A stretch of DNA of 64,000 nt from Chloroflexota bacterium (GTDB lineage: Bacteria; Chloroflexota; Anaerolineae; Aggregatilineales; Phototrophicaceae), in NCBI GenBank assembly GCA_013388745.1, contig JACAER010000020.1:62001-126000 (forward strand). Direction: 5' to 3'. How positions within the stretch are numbered: position 1 is the first letter of the stretch; each line of letters begins with the position of its first letter. Both the position numbers and the translations under genes were made by a program. This document shows, one piece after another, positions 8,294 to 15,726 of this stretch. Below the pieces are notes generated by a model that ran no database searches, was not told the DNA's origin, and saw only the letters and a program-made list of their open reading frames with translations.

Positions 8294-9643
8294 TCACGCC
8301 GGCTGCGGTTCGGCCAGCGCCGCCGTGACCTCCGCCACCATATTGCCCGCGAACCAACTGCCGCTCGGTGTCAGCCAGAAACCGCCCGCCGCATCCGCGC
8401 GCAGTAACCCGAATGCCTGCCAGCGCGTGACCAGCCCACTTTGCGCTTCGATAGCCCTTGCGATTTCTGCGGATAGGCGGCCAGAAAGCACGGGCGTCGC
8501 CAGCGGTTTCACGCGCTCCTCCAGCGGATTACGGCGCAGCCCGCCCTGCAAACCGGGCGCGCCAAACAGCGCGGTCTCCATATACGGGGTATAGCGCGGG
8601 TGGCGATAATGATAATCGCCGAAAACGCCGTCGGCGATGGTGCCCACCGCCAGCAGGTCTTCGCCGCGCTGCGGAAACGTAAAATAGACATTGGCGTCGC
8701 GCGCGCCGGCCCAATGGTTGAACAAATTCTTGCGCAAGCCGTGCGCTTCCAAGAGATGTGCCCCCGCCACAAACATCCAGAAGTTGCTTTCGTGGCCGCG
8801 TTCCGTCAGGCCGTGCCGCCGCGCCCACTTATAATTCTGCGGATAAATCAACAGTTCATAGAGCGACACGCCATCTATCCCCGCCGCCAGCAGCGCTTGC
8901 AGTCCGGCGATAAAACCAGCGAGCGTTTGCCCCGGCAGCCCGCAGATCAAATCCACGCTCACCACCCAACCGAGCGCCAGCGTCGTTTCGATCTTCTGGA
9001 GCATATCGGCGGCGGAACGACGGCGGCCTATGGTGCTGCGCACCGGGTCTTGCAGCGTTTGCACGCCCAGATGCAGCCGCCGGTAGCCGATACGGTGCAT
9101 GGCGTCGATCACTTCGGGCGTCAGCGCCGTGCTGTTGGATTCCAGCGCCCATTCGGTAGTCGGCGTGATATTGAAGTGGGCTTTGCAGCAGTCGGCGAGC
9201 TGTTCCAGCGCCGCCGCGCCCAAAAACGTCGGCGTGCCCCCGCCCAGATGCACGCTGGCGATCGGGCGGCGCTTGAGGCTGCCCAGCGCGCTCCACAGAC
9301 ACAGTTCATAACAGAGGCGATCGACGTACTGCTGGATATGTTCACGCTGGCGCGCGCCGAGTTTGAAGGAATAACAGTCGCAAAAGCCGCATTTGCTGGA
9401 ACAAAACGGCGCGTGCAGATAAATGCACATCGGGGACTCGCTGTCGTTCTGCGCCAGATCGGTCTGCAAGAGGCGCCATGCTTCGCCGCCGGCATGTTCG
9501 TAAGGGCGCTTGGCCCAGGGCGGCAGCGGCAAAAGCCATTGGTTGACGTTGTACGCGCCGTTCAGCGCCTGCCAGTCACGGCGCACGGCGGGCACATCAA
9601 CGGCGGCAGGAGCATCTTGGAAAAAAGCGTCGAAAGCGTTCAT
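8294..9643 (-). CDS. HemN-like radical SAM protein (class C-like) at the end of the maturation operon
   Basis: A 449-residue protein with the CX3CX2CXC iron-sulphur motif of HemN/HemW enzymes (C81-SSK-C85-GF-C88-D-C90), preceded by PMCIYLHAPF and followed by VHLGGGTPTFL. The C-terminal half has the HemN-like extension (SLYELLIYPQNYKWARRHG, AVGTIADGVFGDYHY). HemN-fold enzymes include coproporphyrinogen dehydrogenase, the haem chaperone HemW and the class C radical SAM methylases that modify peptides. It overlaps the preceding radical SAM gene by four bases and is the last of nine co-directional genes, so a tailoring role on the same substrate is more likely than haem synthesis. That is inference from context. 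Confidence 0.8.
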   Translation of the reverse strand: MNAFDAFFQDAPAAVDVPAVRRDWQALNGAYNVNQWLLPLPPWAKRPYEHAGGEAWRLLQTDLAQNDSESPMCIYLHAPFCSSKCGFCDCYSFKLGARQREHIQQYVDRLCYELCLWSALGSLKRRPIASVHLGGGTPTFLGAAALEQLADCCKAHFNITPTTEWALESNSTALTPEVIDAMHRIGYRRLHLGVQTLQDPVRSTIGRRRSAADMLQKIETTLALGWVVSVDLICGLPGQTLAGFIAGLQALLAAGIDGVSLYELLIYPQNYKWARRHGLTERGHESNFWMFVAGAHLLEAHGLRKNLFNHWAGARDANVYFTFPQRGEDLLAVGTIADGVFGDYHYRHPRYTPYMETALFGAPGLQGGLRRNPLEERVKPLATPVLSGRLSAEIARAIEAQSGLVTRWQAFGLLRADAAGGFWLTPSGSWFAGNMVAEVTAALAEPQPA

Positions 9644-10953
9644 AGGGCGATCTCCTGGCCGCCGATAGCGGGGGAACGCGCATAAAGCGCGGCGGCAGTG
9701 GCTTGCAGATGGGCAAAGATGAGCGCTTTTTGTGCCTGGCAGCGCGCGGCGGGGAACGCGGCCTGCTCATCCAGCGGGCAGTACTGCGGGCAGCCGCGCG
9801 CGCAGTGAAAGCGGTTGAAGCAGTCGGCGCAGGGCGCGGGGGCGCGGCGCAGTTGCTCACGCAGCGCGCGCACTCGTTGGGGATCGGGCAGGACGCTGCC
9901 GAGTGCGACGTTCTGCGCCTGCTGCGCGTTGGTGGCGGCGAAGCAGGCGGTGACCGCAGCGCCGGGCAGCAGATGCAGCACATCACGCCAGACATTGCAG
10001 TAGGCGCCGTGTATGTCTTGCGGGCGGCTGCCGGAGGTGCGCCAGGCGATGCCGTAGGTCTGCGCCAGCGCGCGCGCGGCGAAAAAGCCGTTTACGAAGT
10101 CGTCTACATGCTGTTCGCTGAGCGGCTGACCGCGTCCGAGTCCATACACGGGTTCGACGTGGATTTCCTGCGGCTGGATCTGCTCGCAGAGGTAAGCGGC
10201 GATTTCGGGCTGGCGCGCGAGCGTGGCGGCGGTCAGTGTGACGCGCACGTGAAAGGCTGTGCCCTGCGCGCGCAAAATCTGCGCCGTGCGTTCGACAAAC
10301 GGGGCGCTGCTTTGCCCGTTGGCGAGCGGGCGCTGCTGCGCCTGGATGTCCGGCGGGCCGTCGCAGGAAAGGCCGATGAGGTCGAAACGCTGCGCCAGCC
10401 AGTGCGCGCGCTGTTCGGAGACCACGCCGTTGGTGGCGATGTAGCGGAAAAGCGGCAGCGGCGCGGCTGCGGCGGCGGCTGTGCCGAGAATGTCTTCGGC
10501 CAGCCGCCAATCGAGCGTGGGTTCGCCGCCGCCGTGCAGCACCAGTGTGAAGGGCAGGGCGCGCGCGCGGCAGTTTTCCGCGACATGTTCGGCGGCGCGT
10601 TGGACAGCCTGAAGCGAGAGGCGCGGGGTATCGGCCTGGGGACGGGCGGGCAGGGCGAAGCAGTAGGTGCAGGCCAGATGACAGCGGTTGTTGAGGTACA
10701 GGGTGAGGCAGACGGGGCGATAAGGCTGTTGGTAGAGAGCGCGCTGGGCGGCAAGGGCGGCCTGGGCACGTCGCACGAGTGCCTGCGCCAAGGGGGTACG
10801 CGCGCAGCCGGCGGATTCGCGCGCGAAGGCTTCGGCCTGGGCGGCAGGCACGACGACCAGATAGCCAGGCGCGTAAAACAGGCTGTAGGCTGGCAAATCG
10901 CAGCGGAAGATGGCCGTATCGGGCGCGAGTGGGCGGAACGTTTCGGCGCTCAT
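9640..10953 (-). CDS. Radical SAM/SPASM peptide-maturase-like protein
   Basis: A 437-residue protein. The radical SAM cluster motif is C91-HLA-C95-TY-C98 (LTLYLNNRCHLACTYCF), followed by the SAM-binding HGGGEPT stretch and SCDGPPDIQ. The C-terminus carries a SPASM-type cysteine set (CADCFNRFHCARGCPQYC plus upstream and later cysteines) for auxiliary iron-sulphur clusters, as in sactipeptide, ranthipeptide and anaerobic sulfatase maturases. The start is ATG 10953, overlapping the stop of the PqqD-like gene by four bases (ATGA). The following gene again overlaps by four bases. A longer frame exists upstream but is out of place over the PqqD-like gene. Confidence 0.9.
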   Translation of the reverse strand: MSAETFRPLAPDTAIFRCDLPAYSLFYAPGYLVVVPAAQAEAFARESAGCARTPLAQALVRRAQAALAAQRALYQQPYRPVCLTLYLNNRCHLACTYCFALPARPQADTPRLSLQAVQRAAEHVAENCRARALPFTLVLHGGGEPTLDWRLAEDILGTAAAAAAPLPLFRYIATNGVVSEQRAHWLAQRFDLIGLSCDGPPDIQAQQRPLANGQSSAPFVERTAQILRAQGTAFHVRVTLTAATLARQPEIAAYLCEQIQPQEIHVEPVYGLGRGQPLSEQHVDDFVNGFFAARALAQTYGIAWRTSGSRPQDIHGAYCNVWRDVLHLLPGAAVTACFAATNAQQAQNVALGSVLPDPQRVRALREQLRRAPAPCADCFNRFHCARGCPQYCPLDEQAAFPAARCQAQKALIFAHLQATAAALYARSPAIGGQEIAL

Positions 10954-11408
10954 GGCATGTTGCGCGGCGCGCAGACGCCCGCCAGCACCAGTGACAAGAA
11001 CAGGCCGCGCGTATAGGCGAAGCTGTGCGCTTCGTCCCACGCCAGCACGCGCGTGAGTTCGGCGGCGATTTCAGCCAGCGTGGTGTAGCCGTTCATCAGG
11101 TTAAAGGTGGTGAGCGCGGGCGAATCGTGCGGGAACAGGCGCAGCAGGCTGCCGCCGGGCATTTGCCCGCAGACAAAGCCGTCTTGCAGCGTGATCTGGC
11201 AGCCGGGCAGGATGCCGGGCATGAGCTGCGCTAATTGTTCATCCGGCCACTGGCACAACGCTTCAAGGCTGAGCGCGTCGCCACCGTAAGTGGCTGCCCG
11301 CGCCACGCTGTAGCGTGTCCACAGCAGCGACCAGAACTGGCGGCGGCTGATTCTGAAGGTCATGGCGCGCGGGGCGAATTTTTCGAAGGCGAAACGGTCA
11401 TCGGACAT
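10950..11408 (-). CDS. PqqD-like RiPP recognition element protein with N-terminal extension
   Basis: A 152-residue protein. Its last 55 residues (LTTFNLMNGYTTLAEIAAELTRVL... GLFLSLVLAGVCAPR) match the helical part of PqqD-type recognition domains: the fixed N-x-x-x-GY/T-x-x-EIA-x-x-L pattern followed by a helix ending in AG. The first 95 residues are extra and contain a beta-rich stretch (GCQITLQDGFVCGQMPGGSLLRLFP) that may be the strand portion of the domain. PqqD-like proteins bind the leader of a precursor and present it to radical SAM enzymes. It overlaps the gene on each side (11 and 4 bases), so it probably works with the SPASM enzyme translated right after it. Confidence 0.65.
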   Translation of the reverse strand: MSDDRFAFEKFAPRAMTFRISRRQFWSLLWTRYSVARAATYGGDALSLEALCQWPDEQLAQLMPGILPGCQITLQDGFVCGQMPGGSLLRLFPHDSPALTTFNLMNGYTTLAEIAAELTRVLAWDEAHSFAYTRGLFLSLVLAGVCAPRNMP

Positions 11409-12192
11409 GCAGCGCCTCCGCGAATTCATAGACGCGCCGCAGCAGCACCGGGTCTTCCAGCGCCAGCCAGTGCGGCGGGCAGGTGGCGTAAAAGTCGAGG
11501 AACTGGCGCGCGGTGCTGCGCATCCAGTCGTGGAACTGCGGCGGGTAATCGAGCGGGCCAGCGAACATGAACAGCCCGCCGAGATGCTGATGGGCGGGGA
11601 AATCGCTGTAAGTGGCGACCTGCCCGCGGGCGGCGAGATCGTCGCGCGCTTGCACAAGGGTGTCTTTTTGCGGCATTCGCAGCGCGCCGTCGAAGCGGTA
11701 GAGATCGGGGCGCTGCGCTTCTTTGCCGCTGTGAAAGGGGATGGGGTCGAAGCAGGCGATGTGGGCGGGCAGGCGCTGCGGCGAGAGCCAGAAGGCCGGC
11801 TGGGTGATGGCGTGTTGGCGCGCGCCGGCAGCCACACACAGCACCGTGTCGGCGGCGGCGAAACGCTGGTCGGCAGCGGCGAACCAATCGGCGGCGGCGG
11901 CCTGTAAAAATACGTCATGATCGATAAACCACAGGCCAGATTCGCAGCGCAGATAATCGCAAGCGACGGCGGCCAGCACGCGGCTGTGTTCCGCCGGGGC
12001 GTTTTCGGGATAATGTAATTCTTGCACGCCGGGGGGCAGGGCGCGACGCAGACGTTCGCGCTGCTGCGGCGATTTGCCGGCCTGTACGACGATCAGCGGG
12101 CGTCCCGGCGCGTGCGCCAGCAAACGCTGGATGCAGGCCAGCGCCAGACAGTTCGACCACCACGAAATGATGACAAAACGGCTGTGCAGCAT
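11398..12192 (-). CDS. Glycosyltransferase-like (GT-A type) protein in the radical SAM operon
   Basis: A 264-residue soluble protein with an N-terminal Rossmann-like start (MLHSRFVIISWWSNCLALACIQ... RPLIVVQAGK) and an acidic GLWFIDHDVFL motif, D91-H-D93, which looks like the metal-binding DxD of GT-A glycosyltransferases. Later segments (HIACFDPIPFHSGKEAQRPDLYRFD, HQHLGGLFMFAGPLDYPP) could form the acceptor pocket. I do not recognise a named family, and the assignment is from the motif and general layout. The start is ATG 12192, preceded by AGGA. A GTG at 12204 that overlaps the upstream stop is an alternative. Its position between radical SAM genes suggests that it modifies the same product. 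Confidence 0.5.
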   Translation of the reverse strand: MLHSRFVIISWWSNCLALACIQRLLAHAPGRPLIVVQAGKSPQQRERLRRALPPGVQELHYPENAPAEHSRVLAAVACDYLRCESGLWFIDHDVFLQAAAADWFAAADQRFAAADTVLCVAAGARQHAITQPAFWLSPQRLPAHIACFDPIPFHSGKEAQRPDLYRFDGALRMPQKDTLVQARDDLAARGQVATYSDFPAHQHLGGLFMFAGPLDYPPQFHDWMRSTARQFLDFYATCPPHWLALEDPVLLRRVYEFAEALHVR

Positions 12193-12200
12193 GGTGTTCC

Positions 12201-13517
12201 TCACAGGGTCATCGTTTCGCCGCGCCAGATGCCGCCGCTGCGCGCCATGAGGCGCAGCAGTATGCCCTGGGTGATGGCGCGGTTGATGTCACAGCGCTGG
12301 CTGTGGACAAGATGGCCGTTGGCGCCGCGCCCGAAGGCCCGCGCGTAGCAGTCGCCGGCGCATGACCAGTAGCAGTAGCAGCCTTCGCAGCTTTTGCGGC
12401 GGGCGGCCATCAGGTCATGCAAACGCGCGCGCGCGGCGGCGTTGACCTGCACATCGCCGTTTTCGATGCGGCCAATGGTCGAAAGGCGCGCCAGTGGGTG
12501 CAGCGGGCTGGCGACTTCGTAACAGGTCACCAGATCGCCGTTGGCGTTGACAATCAGCGCTTGATAAGGCGCGGTGCAAAAAGTGGTGGTGACCATGCCG
12601 GCGCGCCCGCCGGAATAATGCAAACGCCGGCCGGCGGCGCTGGCGATGTCGTAGGCTGCCAGGTAATTTTCGACGTAGGCGCGCGCTTCGGCTTCGACCG
12701 GCAGGCCGTGCCCGCCGCGTGTGATGTTAAAGGCCGGTTCCACCTGTATCGAACGGCAGTGCGTGTTTTCGCACAGGTAGCGCACGTCTTCGGCAAGCTG
12801 TGTGAAGGGCGCGGTGGCCGTCATACGGATGCCGTAGGGGAAGTCGTGGCTGTCGAGCGCGGCGATCGCGCGCAGCACGAATTCCGACGAGCCGCGCCCG
12901 CCAATCAGGGGACGCTGCTGGTCTTGCGTGGCCGGGCTGCCATCGACCGAGAGGCTGACGCCGTCGAGATTGGCGATAATCCATTGGGCCTGTGCGGGCG
13001 ACCAGAGGCCGTTAGACGTGAGCGAGAGTTTGGCGGGCAGCGCTTTGCTGCGCGCGTAATCGGCGCATTGCTGCAAAACATGCCAGTGATAAGTCGGTTC
13101 GCCGCCGCCATGAAACGAGACTTCGAAGTGTGGAAAACCGGCGGCCTGCGCCTGTTCGCAGACATAATCAATCGCCGTTTTGCCCAGTTCGGGCGTCAGT
13201 TCTTCGCGCGGGAATTCGCCCGCCGCGGCGTAGCAGTAGGTGCAGCGCAGTTGGCACTGGTTGGTGAGCAGGAGCACGGCGGTGGCGGGGCGAAACGCGG
13301 GGTACAGGTATTCGGGAAGCGTAAATTCGTCTTTAAAAAAGCCGATATTTTCCAGGAACTGGCGCACCTCCGCGCTGACAGCCGGTGTTTCGCCGCGCGC
13401 GAAGGCTTGGGCGATTTCGGCCAGCGGCCGGTTGCCGACAAAGGCCAGCGCGATGCGCGGGCGGTAGAGGATGAATTTTCCGGCGTCGCTGTTCAACGGG
13501 ATGGTGTACAGTTCCAT
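12201..13517 (-). CDS. Radical SAM/SPASM maturase, directly downstream of the Cys-rich substrate gene
   Basis: A 438-residue protein. Residues 1-75 form a small leading domain (MELYTIPLNSDAGKFILYRP, IAQAFARGETPAVSAEVRQF) that resembles the peptide-binding N-terminus of anaerobic sulfatase-maturase and other SPASM enzymes. The cluster motif is C88-QLR-C92-TY-C95, followed by SFHGGGEPT and SLSVDGSPATQDQQRP. The C-terminal SPASM cysteines appear in TTTFCTAPYQALIVNANGD, DLVTCYE and CEGCYCYWSCAGDCYARAF. The start is ATG 13517 after AAGGAG. Upstream in-frame codons would read into the substrate gene. It is the closest enzyme downstream of the putative substrate and the best candidate for acting on its tail. 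Confidence 0.9.
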   Translation of the reverse strand: MELYTIPLNSDAGKFILYRPRIALAFVGNRPLAEIAQAFARGETPAVSAEVRQFLENIGFFKDEFTLPEYLYPAFRPATAVLLLTNQCQLRCTYCYAAAGEFPREELTPELGKTAIDYVCEQAQAAGFPHFEVSFHGGGEPTYHWHVLQQCADYARSKALPAKLSLTSNGLWSPAQAQWIIANLDGVSLSVDGSPATQDQQRPLIGGRGSSEFVLRAIAALDSHDFPYGIRMTATAPFTQLAEDVRYLCENTHCRSIQVEPAFNITRGGHGLPVEAEARAYVENYLAAYDIASAAGRRLHYSGGRAGMVTTTFCTAPYQALIVNANGDLVTCYEVASPLHPLARLSTIGRIENGDVQVNAAARARLHDLMAARRKSCEGCYCYWSCAGDCYARAFGRGANGHLVHSQRCDINRAITQGILLRLMARSGGIWRGETMTL

Positions 13518-13605
13518 AGCGCGCGCTCCTTGTCGGTGCTCTATTCTTATCTTAATGGTTTCCGCAGGGGCGGCTCGTGAGTCGCCCTTGCGGATGCGTG
13601 CTTCT

Positions 13606-14349
13606 TTAGTTGGGATACCAGTAGTGGCCGTAAGAGCCGCAGTAGCCGTCGCAGCTACAAACGCCGTCGCAGCCGCACACGCAGTTACAGATGCAGACTG
13701 CGTTGGCGGGCAGCGGCGAGCCGCAGGGCAGATAAAATGTCCGGCCGCTTTCGGTGTAGCTGGCGCCATTCACATTGGACGGCGGCGAACCGGGTGTGCC
13801 GCGCACAGGCGTCGCGGTTGGGCCAGGACGCGGCGTGGCGGTGGCGCGCGGGCCGGTCGGCGTGCGCACCGGCGGCGTCGGCACGCCGGGCAGATTTTCA
13901 CAGTCGCCGCTGGTGGTTACGTCCTCGTCGGCAACCCACGACTCTTCGAAGTTCCGATATTGAATGCGCCACCAGAGCGTGCCGTCGCTGGCTTCGGCCT
14001 GCCCCAACACCGGGAAATCGGTGTTGCGCGGCAGGTAGTCGCGGATAGCGCGGTTACGCCCCGGCCCGACGTAGATACCGATCAAGTCTTCATCAGTGCT
14101 GAGCGTGCAGGGGCGCGCGGTGGGGACAGGGCGCGGGGTGCGCGTGGCGGTAGCGGTAGCGCGCTGCTCGATATCGGGATCCGTCACCAGCACCTGGCTG
14201 GCGGCGGTGGTGATGGCGACGCCTGCCGCCGCGACGCCTGCCATTTCCAGGAAGGTGCGGCGGTTAAATTGCAGGGTGTCGTCCTGACTGACGGCGTAGA
14301 CTTCGGGCTGTTCTTCTGTTTGCCCTTCCGGTTTAAGTTCGTCTGACAT
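13606..14349 (-). CDS. Tat-exported SH3b protein with cysteine-rich C-terminal tail (putative substrate of the operon)
   Basis: A 247-residue protein in four parts. Residues 1-28 are acidic. Residues 29-52 are a twin-arginine signal (NRRTFLEMAGVAAAGVAITT, Arg30-Arg31). Residues 81-150 look like a bacterial SH3 domain bounded by Cys81 and Cys150 (GIYVGPGRNRAIRDY, LWWRIQYRNFEESWVADEDV). Residues 151-200 are a Pro/Thr-rich linker. The tail from residue 209 has nine cysteines (209, 219, 221, 223, 225, 227, 231, 233, 237), including five in strict alternation, and ends GHYWYPN. The start is ATG 14349 after AAGGAG. The tail resembles a modified-peptide core. Tat export would allow modification and folding in the cytoplasm first. 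That it is modified by the neighbouring enzymes is inference. Confidence 0.8.
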   Translation of the reverse strand: MSDELKPEGQTEEQPEVYAVSQDDTLQFNRRTFLEMAGVAAAGVAITTAASQVLVTDPDIEQRATATATRTPRPVPTARPCTLSTDEDLIGIYVGPGRNRAIRDYLPRNTDFPVLGQAEASDGTLWWRIQYRNFEESWVADEDVTTSGDCENLPGVPTPPVRTPTGPRATATPRPGPTATPVRGTPGSPPSNVNGASYTESGRTFYLPCGSPLPANAVCICNCVCGCDGVCSCDGYCGSYGHYWYPN

Positions 14350-14429
14350 AATCAACTCCTTTGGTCGTTAATGCCTTTCTGGCGCAAAAAATGCCGCGCC
14401 GGATTCAGCTAATTGGGAGAGATACGATG

Positions 14430-15443
14430 CTAAACTGTGCTGCGCTCTGCCGGCGGCGTCACCTGGAACGGCGTTTGCTGGAAGCGCCGCAGCGTCATGG
14501 CGAGGCAGCCGCCGGCACACGCGCCGCTCGCTTTGAGCGCGCAGGTCGCGCAGTCGCGGTAAATCCCCGCCATCCGGTAAGGCGCGCTTTGTTCGGCTAA
14601 CGCCGCGCGCAGACTCGCCGCATCCGCTGTGCTCTCAAGTGTCGTTTGCGCTGTGCCTGTCAGCGGGAAACAGTGAACGACACGCCCGTCGATGTCGATG
14701 TCCAGGATCGGGCTGCAATGCCACTGCGCGTCGGCTTTCACCCGGCGCAGCACCGCCAGATCTGCATCACTGAACATACAGGGGACAAAGCCGCAGTCAA
14801 AGCTGATCGTCACGCCCGCTTGGGCCGCTTTGACAGCGAAGCGCGCGATTTTGTGCGCGATATAAGGATACTGTTTGGGATGAATGTACTGGTTGTGGCC
14901 GGCAAAAATGGCCTGTGCCACGCCTAAGCGGATCATTTGCTGGCAGCCGGTAGAGTTGATGGCCGCCAGCAGCGGATCGAGGTCAAAATCTGGCGTGTAA
15001 ATCGTGAAGCCGGGCAGCGCCCGCCCGCCCAGCCGCCGCAGCGTTTCGGCGCGCCGCGCGTGTTCTTTGTCGCGCCGGGCAGTGTCAGCGGGGTAGCGCG
15101 TGGCGTTCATGTTGACCAGCACCGTACACTGTTGCAGCGGCAGGGCTTCCAGCGCGGCTAACGCGCGTTCCGGCATCAGCCCGTGCGAAAACACCATCAC
15201 TTTGAAGCCGCGCGCCACTGCCCGCGCCACCAACTGCGCGAACTGCGGGTGCAGCGTGGGTTCGCCCCCGATCAAACGCGCTTCCGGGATGCCGGAGCGC
15301 TGCAAAAAGTCGAGGCGCTGCTCAAAAATTTCTGGCGAAATAAACAGCGGCACAGCGCGCGCTTTGAGCGCCGCCAGATGTTCTTCGGCAAAGCAGTAGG
15401 GGCAGCGCAGCGCGCACACGCCGCTAATCACCAGATTCGCCAT
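14430..15443 (-). CDS. Radical SAM protein with short N-terminus and SPASM-like tail
   Basis: A 337-residue protein whose radical SAM motif comes at once (MANLVISGVC10-ALR-C14-PY-C17). LIGGEPTLHPQF follows as the SAM-binding GGEP motif. The tail contains cysteines spaced like a reduced SPASM or twitch domain (WHCSPILDIDIDGRVVHCFP, YRDCATCALKASGACAGGC). The start is ATG 15443, inside the end of the PqqD-like gene (20-base overlap), which rules out the much longer frame that continues upstream. A gap of 80 bases separates it from the Cys-rich protein gene. The tight coupling to a PqqD-like adaptor suggests a leader-guided enzyme. Confidence 0.88.
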   Translation of the reverse strand: MANLVISGVCALRCPYCFAEEHLAALKARAVPLFISPEIFEQRLDFLQRSGIPEARLIGGEPTLHPQFAQLVARAVARGFKVMVFSHGLMPERALAALEALPLQQCTVLVNMNATRYPADTARRDKEHARRAETLRRLGGRALPGFTIYTPDFDLDPLLAAINSTGCQQMIRLGVAQAIFAGHNQYIHPKQYPYIAHKIARFAVKAAQAGVTISFDCGFVPCMFSDADLAVLRRVKADAQWHCSPILDIDIDGRVVHCFPLTGTAQTTLESTADAASLRAALAEQSAPYRMAGIYRDCATCALKASGACAGGCLAMTLRRFQQTPFQVTPPAERSTV

Positions 15444-15726
15444 CGCGCGCCTCCTCCAGCAGCCCCAGTGTTTGCCATGAGTGCAGCAGTTCGCGCAGCG
15501 CTGCTTCGGCCTGCGCGGGCGGGCACTTGAGCGCGGCGGCCAGCAGGTGCAGCGCTTTGTCATAGCTGTAACCGAGCGTGAACCATGTCCACAGCGCCGC
15601 CTCGTGTCCGCGCAAAACGTGGGCGCGGCGCGCCTTTTCATCGACGACGAGAAGCTGCCCGGCGTCCTGTAACCAGCGGAGATGGGCGGGACTGCGCACG
15701 GCAGCCCCCTGGCGGGTTAGGGTCAT
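15424..15726 (-). CDS. PqqD-like RiPP recognition element protein
   Basis: A 100-residue protein with the full PqqD layout: a three-stranded start (LRWLQDAGQLLVVDEKARRAHVLRG), then HEAALWTWFTLGYSYDKALHLLAAAL, then a long helix ending in WQTLGLLEE. The family consensus (v.d...g....LN..a..iW.l.dG..t..ei...l... L..L...Gll) is recognisable, although the usual Asn before the second helix is His here. It overlaps the upstream SPASM gene by four bases (ATGA) and the downstream radical SAM gene by twenty, so the three are probably made together and may form a complex. Confidence 0.75.
   Translation of the reverse strand: MTLTRQGAAVRSPAHLRWLQDAGQLLVVDEKARRAHVLRGHEAALWTWFTLGYSYDKALHLLAAALKCPPAQAEAALRELLHSWQTLGLLEEARDGESGD

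Noticed and set aside
8294..9643. Assignment as coproporphyrinogen dehydrogenase (hemN)
   Set aside because: The motif is shared by HemN, HemW and class C methylases, and the operon context does not fit haem synthesis. Only the family was named.
12417..13580. Long plus-strand open frame opposite the radical SAM genes
   Set aside because: It lies antisense to a gene with clear catalytic motifs, has no recognisable domain and reflects the high GC content. The same applies to other long frames, such as 9703-11016, 17662-18996 and 5029-6675.
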